From Isoetes taiwanensis (taxonomy: Eukaryota > Streptophyta > Lycopodiopsida > Isoetales > Isoetaceae): a stretch of 64,000 nt of DNA. Below are positions 1 to 10,534 of this stretch, piece after piece (positions within the stretch are counted from its first letter, which is position 1; each line of letters begins with the position of its first letter). The notes beneath the pieces were generated by a model. That model saw nothing but the letters and a program-made list of their open reading frames with translations. It did not search any database and was not told the origin of the DNA. The translations under genes and the position numbers were made by a program. Where the stretch lies: positions 1,251,307-1,315,306 of the forward strand of contig JAJEKV010000053.1 of the NCBI GenBank assembly GCA_021234155.1, given 5' to 3'.

Positions 1-17
1 CCTCCCTTGCTGACGAT

Positions 18-1090
18 TTGGCTTCTACTTCTGTGGTCCTTAACCGTCTCCAGACTGCTCTTCCTTTCTGGCAGTCTATATATTCCTCGCAACAAGTCTT
101 GCATTGGATTCAGTTTGGTTATCGCCTCCCTTGGTTATCTTCTTGTCCATCGGTTGCTTTTTCCGCCCCAAACCACTCTTCTCTGTCTGCCCACCTAGAG
201 TTTGCTCGCTCAGCTGTATCTGATCTCTTGCGTACGGGTGCCGCATCCCAGGTCCTCTCACAGCCTTTCTTTTGCTCCCCTTTGGGTGTCGTCCCCAAAG
301 CCCTCAACAAGTTTCGCCTTATCCTTGATTTGCGATGTTTGAACTCCTTCTTGACCATCCCCTCCTTCCGGTACGAGTCTCTTCAGTTGCTTTCACATTT
401 ATGTCTACCTAATGATTTCCTCTTTGCAGTCGACCTTAAGTCTAGGTAGCACCATGTCTCTATCTGGCCTCCTCACCGCACTTTTTTGGGATTTGAGCTC
501 GAGGGTCTATTTTATGTCTTTAATGTCCTCCCTTTTGGTCTTGCTTCCGCTCCCTTTGTCTTTACCAAGTTAGTCAGACAGTTAGTTCGGTTTTGGCGTG
601 GTCAGGGTATTCGTTGCTTGCCCTATGTCGATGACATCTTGTTTTTATGCCAGTCCCTCCCTGAGTCTTTCCAGATTCGCGTCATTGCCGATTTGCAGCA
701 GGCCAGTTTTCTCTTGGCATGGAAGAAGTGTCGTTTTCATCTCTCACACCGCACAATCTTCTTAGGCTTCATAGTAGATGCTCAGGAAGGTTTCTTTCGC
801 ATTTCTCAGGCCAAGAAGGAGCGGGTCTTGTCTTTTTGTTCTGGTATGTTAGCCTCCCAGTATATCACCTCTCGCCTCATTACCCGGTTTCTTGGTTTTA
901 TCCAGTCTTTGCGCTTAGTCCTGGGTCATCTTTGTGCTGCCTTGACTTGGGGCCTCAATTCAGATTTGCGCGATGCAGACCTTTGGGATACCCCTCTCCT
1001 TTTGTCGCCTCTTGCGTCTCAGGAAATCCGGTTGTGGGAGACTGTTATACGTCATTTCGACCGAGCCCCTGTATGGCCCCCCACTGTGGT
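18..1090 (+). pseudogene. DIRS reverse transcriptase domain
   Basis: Copies element RNA into DNA. The frame from 18 holds the RT fingers, including a FRLILDLRCLN stretch and VDLKS just before the stop. A TAG at 447-449 interrupts the same frame, which resumes with FLGFELEG, the NVLPFGLASAPFVFTK motif and the catalytic YVDD at about 624-635. DIRS proteins normally have Gly-Tyr where Arg-stop now stands, so this is probably a nonsense change. A frameshift near 1085 moves the RNase H to another frame. The RT core is otherwise close to full length. Confidence 0.85.
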
Positions 1091-1898
1091 CAAGTCTACC
1101 TTGATGAGGGCTGGGGTGGCTGGCTTTCACGTCCCGGTTCTCAGCCTCTCTCCTTCTCTGGTGTCTTCTCAGCAGATGCTCGCCTCCAATCTTCCACTTG
1201 GCGCGAACTCTTTGCTCTTTTTCAGATCTTGCAATCCTTTACTGACCGCATCTCGCGTGATAACTCGCGGGGATAACTAAAATGTGTTTTTTCTGTTACA
1301 GAATGGCGGTTCACGATCTCCAATCCTTCATTTGTTGCTCCTTGAAGTACTAATTTTTTGCTATCAGCATCGGATTCAGTTGGAGCCGTTGTGGGTTCCA
1401 CGTTTGGAGAATGAGTGGGCTGATTATCTATCAAAGATCCGGGCCTTTGACGAGTTTTCTCTCTCCCCATCTATTTTTCATCTCTTGGAGGAGCGCTGGG
1501 GCCCTCATCATGTGGATCGTTTTGCTAGCCCATCCAATGCCTTGCTGCCAGTCTTCAATACTAAGGATTGTTACCCTCATCGGATTGCGCCTGATGCATT
1601 GTCTTATGATTGGCATGTGTTCAATAACTACTGCTTTCCTCCGCCTGCCTTGATTCCCGAAGTATTGCATCACGCTCGTCTTTGTAGAGCACGGCTTATG
1701 CTAGTTGTCTTCGCTTGGCCTTCTGCACCTTGGTGGCCGTTGCTTGCCGTCGATTCCTCTTCTTGGCAGCCCTTTGTTCACGATGCCGTCTTTTTTCATG
1801 AATTTTCTCATGCCTTACTCCCATCACCCTCTTCTCCCATTGCAGGCTCTCGCCGACATGCTGCTTTATTTGCCTTACATTGTAATTTTTTCGATTAA
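1091..1898 (+). pseudogene. DIRS RNase H and C-terminal extension
   Basis: The frame at about 1091-1278 reads DEGWGGWL followed by SSTWRELFALFQIL, as in the RNase H of DIRS polyproteins, which degrades the RNA of the RNA/DNA hybrid. A stop and frame change follow. The frame from about 1284 then reads WVPRLENEWADYLSK and a His/Pro/Trp-rich region (HHVDRFAS, then APWWPL), the conserved tail of DIRS RT-RNase H proteins. It ends at 1898. Parts lie in two frames, so no intact protein is made. The role of the C-terminal extension is not known to me. Confidence 0.75.
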
Positions 1899-2054
1899 AT
1901 GGATCTTTATTGGTTCATCTGGTCATTTTCTCTTTTTAATTTGTCTTGTTCTAAGTTATGTTTCCCAGTTTAGGGGTTGCTTGGCTTCTTTTGCTTGTCG
2001 TGTGCATAGCTAGAAGTTGTTCAGGTTTGAGGTTTATGATAGGTTTTAACTTCT

Positions 2055-2925
2055 GTGGTTTTGTCTTGTTTTCCATATATCTTACCTTTCTTCGACGATC
2101 CCTCTTTGCCCTTCTTCACATCGGCTTTGGTATCTGTCCTCCAGTCCCATGCTTCATCTACCTTGCTCAGTTACTCTTCCGCTTGGCTATCTTTTCGGCA
2201 TTGGTGCAGCTCGCAGCAGGTTACAGCACTACCTGCCTCCCCCCTACATGTCGCCGCCTTTTTCTCCTCTTTGGTATCCGCCCATCGCAGTCCTACCTCC
2301 ATTGGCATCGCTTCTGCTGCAATTGCCTTTTTTCACGGCTTGGTCAACTTCCCGTCTCCTTGCTCCGCGCCCCTTCCTGCCTTAGTTCGTCAGGCAGCCC
2401 CACGTGTCCATAGCCCTTCACGGGAGCGCCTTTCGCTGACTGCGGCCCACGTTCGCCAGATCATTTCTTTGCTTGCCCCGCCACAAGCCGATTGGCGTGG
2501 TATTATGAAGGCCTGCCTTGTCACAATCTGCTTTGCTGGGTTTCTTCGCATATCTGAGGCCCTGCATCTGAATTGGCGTGACCTTTCTTTCTTCCCTGAC
2601 CATAGCTCGCACTTTTTCTCCCTCTTGTCCTGTGATGTTACTGCAACGTTTGTTATCTGCCTGTGGTTTTCGCACCTCTGACCCACCTTCGGGTGGACCG
2701 TTGTCTTATGCCGCTGCCCGCTCCTGGTGGTTCGAGTCTCTGCGTCTTATCGGCTTGGAGCCTCAGGCATTTGGCACCCATGCTGGTCGTAGGGGTGCTG
2801 CTTCTTCTGTCCCATCGGACATTGTCCATTCCCATGGGCGGTGGCGCTCCGCCTCCTCCCATTCGCGCTATGTTCTTCCCAGTATTCAGGAGCGCCTCAT
2901 CGTGTCTCGCCATCTTGGTCTTTGA
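2055..2925 (+). pseudogene. DIRS tyrosine recombinase
   Basis: Catalyses integration of the circular DNA intermediate without target-site duplication. The first frame (2055-2681) has a Ser/Ala-rich core-binding part and the box I arginine in FAGFLRISEALHLNWRDL. After a frameshift near 2640, the frame ending at 2925 has box II (GTHAGRRGAAS, the His-x-x-Arg pair), then HGRWRS, and the likely nucleophile tyrosine in SRYV at about 2869. All catalytic boxes are visible, but one frameshift separates them. Confidence 0.85.
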
Positions 2926-2968
2926 GGTAGGTTCCTCTTCTATCGGCCACTTGTTGTATCTCAGGACC

Positions 2969-3026
2969 CATCCTAGGAATGCTGCGGTTCTATTGCGCTA
3001 GCTATAGAACTGCCATTCCTTGGATG
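2969..3026. other. Imperfect palindrome at the B1/A2 junction
   Basis: The arms CATCC-GGAATG-GGTTCTAT pair with ATAGAAC-CATTCC-GGATG around a TGCGCTAGCT centre. It lies directly downstream of the B1 repeat. It could be a recombinase recognition site or an RNA hairpin; which one is not shown by the sequence. Confidence 0.7.
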
Positions 3027-3205
3027 GGGACGCCACCTCAGCCCATTTTCCCTTTTTATAGCCCATTTTTTCTTGTCTTTGGCTATTGGCATTCTCCTTG
3101 AGCTTTTTTCCTAGCTTCATTCGCCTCTACCTAGTTTTCCCGCCCCCCCCTCCCTCTTAGTTGGTCAGCTTGGTTCATGGTCACTTATTTGGTCTCTTTT
3201 TTCAT

Positions 3206-3383
3206 TCTCGGCGTGGCACTGTAGCCTCCGAGACATTCTTCTTTTTATTATCTCTCGGCGTGGCGATGTAGCCTCCGAGGCAGCACTAATCGGATGTTTT
3301 TTCCCGCGATGGTCATTCCGCGGACGGTTCCCGATTGGTCGGCTGTTGTTTCTTTGTTCAGCGTGGCCCTGGAGCCTCTGAAC
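3206..3383 (+). repeat. Three hairpins with one loop and changing stems
   Basis: Hairpins lie at about 3206-3233, 3253-3280 and 3356-3383. Each has a 16-nt loop like CGTGGCACTGTAGCCT. The stems are TCTCGG/CCGAGA, CTCGG/CCGAG and GTTCAG/CTGAAC, so the third changes on both sides and still pairs. They lie inside the non-coding tail of the DIRS element. Confidence 0.65.
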
Positions 3384-3988
3384 TTTTTTAGATATTTGAT
3401 ACATTAATGCGCAAATGTCTAACCCCTTGACGGGTCACTATCTTTTTTCATCTTTGTCTTGGCAGGTTATTTTGGAGGTTTCTTGGTGGTCGGTTGTACG
3501 AGGTCGCACCAGGGCGGGGTTTTCCATCCTGATGGGAGCGAGCGCCAGTTTTCTCATCTTTGTATAGACCGAGCGACGGATGAATGGTCTTTTATCTTGT
3601 ATTCCCTAGTTTCGGCGTGCTCTCGATGATTGTCTAGTTTCGGAGCACTCAAATTTCAAAGTTTTTCAGAAGTTCTACCCCAGTAGGGGCATCTATTTGT
3701 ACTCAACATTTTTACAAAGCTCAATGAGAACACCACTTCACTTCGGCCACTTGTTGTATCTCAGGACCCATCCTAGGAATAGGAAATTATTGCTATAGTT
3801 TCATTTCACTAGTTTCCATAAATCACGATAAATAGTTTGCGTGACATTTTTGCTGAGGCTTCAAATTTTTCTTCACAGTCATTTGTTGGAACATGGATGT
3901 TTTGATACAACAAGCTTACTTTTGTTTAATTGACAATCTTATTGTTGCTATACAAATTCAAACCATGTTAAAGATAAGATAAGATGAA

Positions 3989-4024
3989 TTTTTACGTCCA
4001 CGGGAACCCAACGGGTTATGGGAC
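3989..4024 (-). repeat. Retroposon-type 3' hairpin with A tail, copy 1
   Basis: Read on the minus strand this is a hairpin (CCCATAACCC pairing with GGGTTCCCGTGG) followed by a short A run and GATAA-like repeats. The same architecture recurs at 8187-8222 and 62937-62974. It looks like the 3' end of a LINE or SINE family. Confidence 0.5.
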
Positions 4025-4542
4025 GACACATGCAAGGGCATTTGTTATGTATAGAGATCAGGCATCTACTTTTGCAACAAAGGAACCTCTAGATGTATAA
4101 TTTTTTATTTTTTGTGTTGTCCAGGCTCGACTTCTTGCTGCTATACAAAGTTTGCCATTAAAAGCTCTATATTTTGCAAAGAATAATGTTTGATCCTGAG
4201 ACAAAACAACCTTAAAAGTTGAACTTGCACGGTTAAACTTTGACACAAAGCATCTTCTATTTGGCCTTTAGGAAAAAAAACTATTTTTGTAACTTGATAA
4301 CAATAGCTTGAAAATTCTAATCGTTTATTTTTACAGAGGAATTGCACATTTTTCCAAAATTGTAGTGCTAAGCATTGAAATAATAATTCCAATGAACATA
4401 AAACAAAGTACTTCTGCAATTTATTTTGACCTTGTGCATTTTTGAGGATCTTTTAAAAAATATGCAATCTAAAGTGCTAAATGCCAATGCTTATCGAATC
4501 ATTTATAGCAAATCCTTTATGAAGTTTATCATGCCAAATATT

Positions 4543-4634
4543 CATTATTTTGAATAATTGTTTTATTAAAAATACTCATTATTTTGAATAATTATTTTAT
4601 TAAAAATACTCATTATTTTGAATAATTGTTTTAC
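4543..4634. repeat. 34-bp tandem repeat, about 2.7 copies
   Basis: Units start with CATTATTTTGAATAATT at 4543, 4577 and 4611, an exact 34-bp period with one or two differences. It is a short AT-rich minisatellite in non-coding DNA. Confidence 0.85.
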
Positions 4635-5015
4635 TACTATATTTGTAAAATCTGATATACAACAACTATAGATAGTTAAATAACATTTGAACTGATAGAA
4701 TTGTAGTACTAAGGGGTCTATGTTAATAGAGGTCCAACTACATAGGTTTGGGGCCGCTGCAATAAATTTCTTGTAATAATAAACTAGCAAAAAGCACATG
4801 AAATATTGTAGTAACGACACAAGGTCAAGTTTATTAGGCATTTAGAATGGTGGTGTTAGATTTTCAGTTACTCATACCTAGAAATGATACTTCGTTTTTC
4901 TTGCAATTTGCTCCGCTTGCTAAGGTTAATACCAAGGTTCTGCAATGTGATTAAAATGCATAGATTGCTTATTTCCACTTTGTTGTTGAAAATTATTGAA
5001 GCTAATATAGCTCGA

Positions 5016-5702
5016 TTTTTTTTTTTTTTGAAGAACTGTGTCATCAATATATTAAAAGAATGGTAATGTTACAAAGCAAGTGAGGAGGAAGGAGAACTGC
5101 CCCAAAGAGACAGCGATACCTCGACACTCCACAACAAACTCACAAAAAAACTGCAACTCTACTACTGTACAAACCGACCATCACCATCTACAACACCCAA
5201 GAAGTCCCCCCAAATGGCAAACTTCCGCTCTACTAATCCCGGGAACACCAGAAAGCTTTGAAATAGCTTGTACCTGAGTCGTGGAATCAGAGAGGCTGCA
5301 GGCTGCTGAATCCCCTGAAAGATCCACAACCGCCGCCGCTTCCAAATCAACCACACCAACCAAGCCACGCACAGATGCAAGGCTTGCTGCCGCAAGAGCG
5401 GCCAACTACCAGGATACACATGAAGAAGCAACTGCTGGGTAGTCAATCTCACCTGAAATAGAGCCCTGACCCAATCCCAGGCAGCCTGCAAGTGAGGGCA
5501 TAAAACCAGACAATGCTCCACAGTCTCATGATGAAGGCCACAACAAGGGCAAAGAGGGCTCACACCCAGCCTAAACTGACTCACAAGGACATTCACCCTG
5601 ATACAGCGGTGCACCACCTGCCACAGAAGCACCCTAACCTTCGGTGGGGGAAGTGAGCTCCATGTCCACGTCCAAACCGAGCGCCATCGAGAGCCCGGAA
5701 TC
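5016..5702 (-). mobile_element. 5'-truncated L1-like LINE, 3' end
   Basis: A minus-strand frame (5632-5162, extending to about 5702 in degenerate form) encodes LLWQVVHRCIRVNVLV, then CPCCG and ETVEHCLVLCPH. This is the C-terminal zinc-binding domain of plant L1-like reverse transcriptases (zf-RVT). A 14-nt T tract at 5016-5029 is the poly-A tail on the minus strand, preceded by the TGATGACACAGTTCTTC segment common at plant LINE 3' ends. Most of the element is missing, as in a typical truncated insertion. The frame itself is still open for 157 codons. Confidence 0.85.
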
Positions 5703-6779
5703 GATTTTCATGCTATTCAAGTTAGTTCTGATGCATATTTTGAACTCAAGAAAGTGAAGACGATTTATGTGCTGCTAAAGAAACAAGTTATCTTGCACAG
5801 ACTAAACGACTTCCTTTGTAAATTGTTATTTTATCTGTAGCAAGCATGCAAACGTCGCATTTAATTAAAGTGGGTCTCATTCCATTCCCACTTTTTTTTG
5901 GAACCCTGTTATTTTACACAAAAAAGATGAGGGAAAACTACTCGGACTCCATAACTGTCCAGAATTTGAATATTTCTTTGTTAGGGTGGGTCCAATCTTT
6001 CCCCCTGTTTTCTCGGATCGCAAGTCGAGAACAAGAAGAATACAACTCAAATAAAGGAATTTCATTACACATTGAAACCAAAGTTGTAGTTGAAAAAGAA
6101 TTTTTATTAATAATTTGAATAGTTACAATGTATTTTACATCGGACGCAGAGACCATGGCGGTCTTGCTGTCACTACAGGTACATCATCATGGTAGGTGGT
6201 CCACCTTATGGGAAGAACGTGTGGGGCTTCTTCTTGCCGTCTGTAAGCTTTGGGAACAACCTGAAGAAGGTGAAATGCCTACGAGGAGGTGTCTCGTGAG
6301 CCACCCGCTGACTTGTCCACCCGATTTCTCCACCCTCCTCTCGCATCTTTTCATCAATCGCCGGGTCAAATATGCTCGTTCCACAACCTCCGTGGATGTC
6401 ATGCAATGCTTGCAAGATCCTTTGAGCTTTCTGGACTTGCGAAATGTTCTTCCTCTCTTCTTCATCCCTTGAGGTCCCATAGCGTCTTCAATCACGAGCA
6501 AGCTTATCCCAAAGCCCTGGTAAGAGTGTAGCCTGAGCAGGACATGTGCCAGAGCGGGATCTCTGCCGCCTGGAGCGGGATCTGTGTCGCCTGGAGCGAC
6601 CGAGCGATAAGAGTGTAGCCTCAGCGGGATCTGTGCCTGAACCACCTGGAGCAAAGACAGTCCATGATTAACAATTACGGTGCCATTAGTCATAACGAAG
6701 AAAAGAATGGAGAATTCAAAATAGATTGGAGAGCATTCATTCCATATAGCTGCATCCAATCACACAAAGAATCGTACAA
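5703..6779. other. No recognised gene; one degenerate hairpin unit
   Basis: A minus-strand frame of 190 residues (6759-6187) exists, but its composition and internal repeats match no family I know. An overlapping frame (6415-6206) reads LQALHDIHGGCGTSIFDPAI and may be a decayed exon. A hairpin TTTTCTCGG/CAAGTCGAGAAC at 6008-6032 resembles the tandem units at 6780-7120. Confidence 0.45.
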
Positions 6780-7120
6780 ATGGTCTCATCAACGGGACAA
6801 GCATTGCCTTTCTCGACTCGCGAGTCGAGAAAGGCCCTAGAAAGTCAATGTACAACCATTTTCATTACAGAATATGGCTGCATAATCACACAAACAAGCA
6901 TACAAATAGTCTCATCCTTGGGACAAGGAGGGCTTTTCTCGACTCTCGAATCGAGAAAAGCTCTGGAAAGGGAATGTACAACCATTTTCGTTACAAAAGA
7001 CTAATCACAAAAAGAAGCATACAAATGGTCTCATCATTGGGACAAGCATGTCTTTCTTGACTCGTGAGTCTAGAAAGGCCACGAAAAGTCAATGTACAAG
7101 TATTTTCATTACAAAATATA
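6780..7120. repeat. Three ~120-bp tandem units, each centred on a palindrome
   Basis: Each unit has GTCTCATC.. GGGACAAG, then a palindrome, then AATGTACAA.. TTTTC.TTACA. The palindromes are at 6806-6835 (perfect, 30 bp, centre CTCGCGAG), 6932-6961 (13 of 15 pairs) and 7052-7077 (11 of 12 pairs). Unit 2 changes both arms of its outer stem, so pairing is kept while sequence differs. No protein is encoded. Confidence 0.85.
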
Positions 7121-7130
7121 GTACAATTGT

Positions 7131-8640
7131 TTTTTTTTTCTTTTACCAATAAGAATGGAGAAGCCATGCCCTCAAACCTAGGGGAATTTTAACATCATGG
7201 AGAGAAGAACAAGAAGAATATTAAGATCATGGATAGAAAAGTAGAAATTAAATGCTAGATTTGTAATACAATTAGATTCTAAGGCGTATTGCAAAAGCGC
7301 AAAAAAACCTAATTATATCCTCAACTAGCTTGTCAATGTTTCAATAAAAATGGTGCTTTAAATAAATTGTGGTCCTCACTATTTTGCTAGTCTGTGCATG
7401 CTTTCTAGAATATCTATGATTTGTGTTGGGTTGAACCCTTAAAGGACGCCCATGTGTGCATTTATGACAAGATTGATATATAGCCTTTAGCCCAAACATT
7501 ATAAATTTTGTTAAGAGCCATCTCGGGCCATGTCCCAAAGAGGCCCCTTGCAGTCATCTACCTTTTAGCCATTACAACAATATGTCTTTTCTCTACTGTT
7601 CAACAATATCTATATAGTCACATCATAAGTACAGTAAAGGGCCCCATGAAGTGACTGCTAGGTTAAAAGATCGAAAGAGACGCCAAAAGTACATAACAAA
7701 ACAACTGAAATATCATGTAGAAAATATTTCCAACAAATATATTCCTAGCCTAGATCTTTCATAGCCTGCCTATAAAAATCAAAAGCCTAAAAAATCAATT
7801 TTAAGGTAACATAGACTACAGACATGTTCTATTGCCTTGAGTCCAAGATTATTGTGGAAGATTGAACAAGCTAAACTTCATTGCTTTAGAGATCATTCAA
7901 CGCAGAATTGTGTACGACAATTAAACAAAATTTCTATTTTTATAAAAATGGTATGAATTCGGTTTCGCTCAATGCTTTTGCGAACGGGCTTTTCATGAAT
8001 CACTTGTAGAAATATGAATTCATTGTAAAATTTAAGAATGCAATCTACAATTCACTCTAGAAGACCACTTCTTAGTAATAAAGGTTTTGGTGCATCATTT
8101 AGAATTTCTAACCAAGAGTTAAACAATTTGATTCAATATTTGAATCAACATGAAAGATTTAAAATTTTAATTTGAATTGAATTGAATTTTTTTGTCCATG
8201 GAGACCAAAAGGTCTATGGAACTCAAGATGAAAAGAGCACAACAAACCCATTAGGGTTGAAAAAATCCTCGCTCAGAAGGATTTTGATGGGAAAACCTTA
8301 ATAGTACTAGACCCACTAAGAAACTATACATTTGTACATACTAATCTGATGATAGAAGATTTTTTTTTTTTTTTTTTTTTTTTTCATGTAATAAAATTCT
8401 TTGTTTCTATAAATCTTTCTTTTATGCCCCTTTATCTTTTTGCTACGCCAAACATAGCCAGATGATGCCTTTATCACTGCTGCACACAGGGTAGGAGCAT
8501 TATAGCCTCACCGCCTGTGCATAGTGAAATTTACAATGCCAAACTTGAGTACTAAAATGGATATCCTAAAGCAGGCAAATCAATTGAAAGAGACATCTCT
8601 GTATTTGGATTTTGATCTTACTATGTCACAACAATTAGCA
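7131..8640. other. AT-rich DNA without recognised genes
   Basis: Only short shadow frames occur. It contains the hairpin/A-tail motif at 8187-8222 and an uninterrupted run of about 25 T at 8360-8384, which could be the tail of a minus-strand retroposon whose body I cannot identify. Confidence 0.55.
8187..8222 (-). repeat. Retroposon-type 3' hairpin with A tail, copy 2
   Basis: On the minus strand CCATAGACC pairs with GGTCTCCATGG through a TTTT loop, followed by an A run and AATTC repeats. It is the sister of the copies at 3989 and 62937, with covarying stem bases. Confidence 0.55.
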
Positions 8641-9003
8641 AGACGCCAGGATTTATAAAATGTCCAGGTTACTCAAAAGAATGGTGGTAAGGATGCATTG
8701 ATCCGTGAAAAACTACGTATCTTTACACCACCACATGCAACCTTTGCTGCCACATTTCATCATGCTACGACCACTCATATTGCTGCTGCTACAAATGCTA
8801 CGCACGCCAAAGCTGCAAATGTCCATTCTACCATTCCATCCTCTCATGCTCAAGGCCCCTCCTCTCAAGATATTACTAATGGTATACCTGCTACTACTGC
8901 TTGATGTTGTTGAGTGGATAGTGATCTTAATTTATCTCCTCATCTCTATGCCTTGTGTCAACTTAGGCTTGCACTTGGGAAATGGTATAATCAAACCACC
9001 TCC
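8641..9003 (+). other. Unidentified retroelement-like coding fragment
   Basis: A degenerate plus-strand frame around 8580-8904 reads SQQLARRQDL, then KDALIREKLRIF, then an Ala/His/Thr-rich stretch. The spacing faintly resembles the coiled-coil ORF1 of plant LINEs, but no diagnostic motif is present and the frame has a stop near 8656. I give no function. Confidence 0.25.
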
Positions 9004-10390
9004 TGTGACGTCCCCTACTCCTTATACGATGCACACATCGTATCAGAAGACGGAGCATTCCCCCGACAGCCAAACTGGCAGGGGCCATCCACCTGACACC
9101 ACTCCCAGTGGAATGAGCCAGCAAGGGAAGAGTGGATGTGTCATTCACCCGTCTCCCTTCGGGTCGACCTAGCTGTGGAAGCGTGAATAAACATGAGCAC
9201 ATAATACAATATATCAATACGATCACCTCGAAGGGTCAACACATAATGATCATCACATATACAACACATCAACATGAACAACAGCAACAAGGGAGATCCT
9301 ACCTAGAGCTCAGACTCAAGGGGGTTGACTGACGGCTTGGGCTTCCAGAGGTCATTGCAGACAGAATTCATGGCAACTAGATTTGGCTGGCATAGGAACA
9401 TAGCTGAGGGTAGTCCACTCCATCCGCCCCTCCTGTGCACACTTTGCAGAGTAGGCTGAAAAGTATTGGGACCGGGCTGTATCCTGCCGGGTACATAGCC
9501 AAGAGGGCTACTACTGGGTTGCATCTCCCCAGCCCCGATGAGGCAGGAGGAGAGTCACCTCTCTCCCCAGGGGCATGCATGCCCATCACAGGTGGCTAGA
9601 GGGCCACTGCCCTTATTCGACTTAACCTCATGGAAGGCGACGCATTGCCCCAAAGGTGTCGAGCTCATGCCTTGCCCACATGCAGTGGCAAGCCATTAAG
9701 CCTAGCTCACTAAGGTCCCTGGTAGGCTTTACACACCAGAGGAACTCTTCTGTGATGGGACAAGTCCCCCTTTTTCATCGGCTTGGCCCCTTCACCCACA
9801 GCCAGGCGGGCTCATTGTGCACATGCCGCATGTAACTGGGAACTAGTAGGCTACCTAGAATCATCTGCTACACAGGCTTTAGGCCTCTACCCCCCTTCCC
9901 AATACATGGAGGTCACAGAGTGAAATACCGACATCATCACAGAACTGAAATTAATAATATCATCTAATCTACCTACCTAAACATCCAAGGTTAGGTTCCT
10001 TTGTTAGGGCTCATGATCTTGGGATCTACAAGGTCTCTATGGCTGAATGAATATGCTAAACTACCTTATTGCCTAGCCCAAAGGCGGCTTTGCACAACAG
10101 AATGACTGATTACCTGGTACTCGACCTGCTCTAGATCCTCGGAATGCATCCATGCTTCTGATCTTGCTGAAGACTGCTGCTACTCGACGAACTGTTGTGC
10201 AAAGGCGGCTTTTCAGAGCCTAGCAATGCGAAATTGGTTCTTAGCTTGGCCGAAATGGCTCAAGAGAACCCTAAATGCGAGGCAAGGAAGGGAGCTCAAG
10301 GGAAACCGTAAATGCAAATAGAGAAAAGGTTTAGGGTGTTAGGGGAAGCCCTTATATAGAAACCCTTAGGGTTAGGTTAGACCTTGGCCA
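9004..10390 (-). mobile_element. LTR of the histone-H3-bearing element, copy 1 (solo or 3' LTR)
   Basis: On the minus strand it begins TGGCCAAGGTCTAACC and ends GGGACGTCACA, the TG...CA rule, at about 1387 bp. Positions 9004-10290 match 48121-49407 in inverse orientation, and 10291-10390 match 50283-50382. A TATA-like TCTATATAAGG lies near the 5' end (about 10355 on the minus strand), as expected for a U3 promoter. No primer-binding site follows at 9003, so this is a 3' or solo LTR. No clear target duplication is seen at its ends. Confidence 0.7.
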
Positions 10391-10534
10391 AAAAACATAG
10401 TTCCAAAATTTCCTACTTAAGGTTCCACATCGTTCCCTTCGCAGTGTGACCTTCCTGTCGCTAGACTCTCCTATTGGCCTGCAGGTCCAACACTACGTTA
10501 GTACACATTTAATTAATATAAAGGTTGGTTGTTA
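10391..10534. other. Flank between the LTR and the Ty3 element
   Basis: No coding signal. The last five bases (10530-10534, TGTTA) are the left target-site duplication of the Ty3 element that follows. Confidence 0.7.

Larger units (their letters stand above)
1..3780 (+). mobile_element. DIRS-like (tyrosine recombinase) retrotransposon, 3' part
   Basis: The order is reverse transcriptase, RNase H, a conserved C-terminal extension, tyrosine recombinase, then non-coding terminal repeats. This is the DIRS order, which uses a tyrosine recombinase instead of an integrase. The 5' end lies outside the window. A perfect 38-bp repeat at 2943-2980 and 3743-3780 fits the split direct repeats (B1-A2-B2) of PAT- or Ngaro-type relatives and puts the 3' end at about 3780. 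There are several frameshifts and one internal stop, so this copy is dead. Classification rests on the enzyme set and repeats; the exact subgroup is inference. Confidence 0.85.
2943..3780 (+). repeat. DIRS split direct repeats B1 (2943-2980) and B2 (3743-3780)
   Basis: A 38-bp sequence starting TCGGCCACTTGTTG and ending CCTAGGAAT is identical at both places, exactly 800 bp apart. It directly follows the recombinase stop and again ends the element. In PAT/Ngaro-like elements such split repeats serve as recombination and replication templates. The A2 repeat should be the segment between; its partner A1 would lie upstream of this window. Confidence 0.8.
3781..5015. other. AT-rich DNA without recognised genes
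   Basis: No open frame here resembles a known family. It holds a short T-run-plus-hairpin motif (3989-4024, listed separately) and a tandem repeat at 4543-4634. The rest shows no structure I can name. Confidence 0.6.

Noticed and set aside
6187..6759. 190-residue minus-strand ORF as a gene
   Set aside because: No family similarity, internally repetitive, overlapped by equally plausible frames and lacking promoter or splice context.
8360..8384. Transcription terminator
   Set aside because: A 25-T tract in AT-rich plant DNA is better explained as a retroposon tail or slippage; no gene ends next to it.
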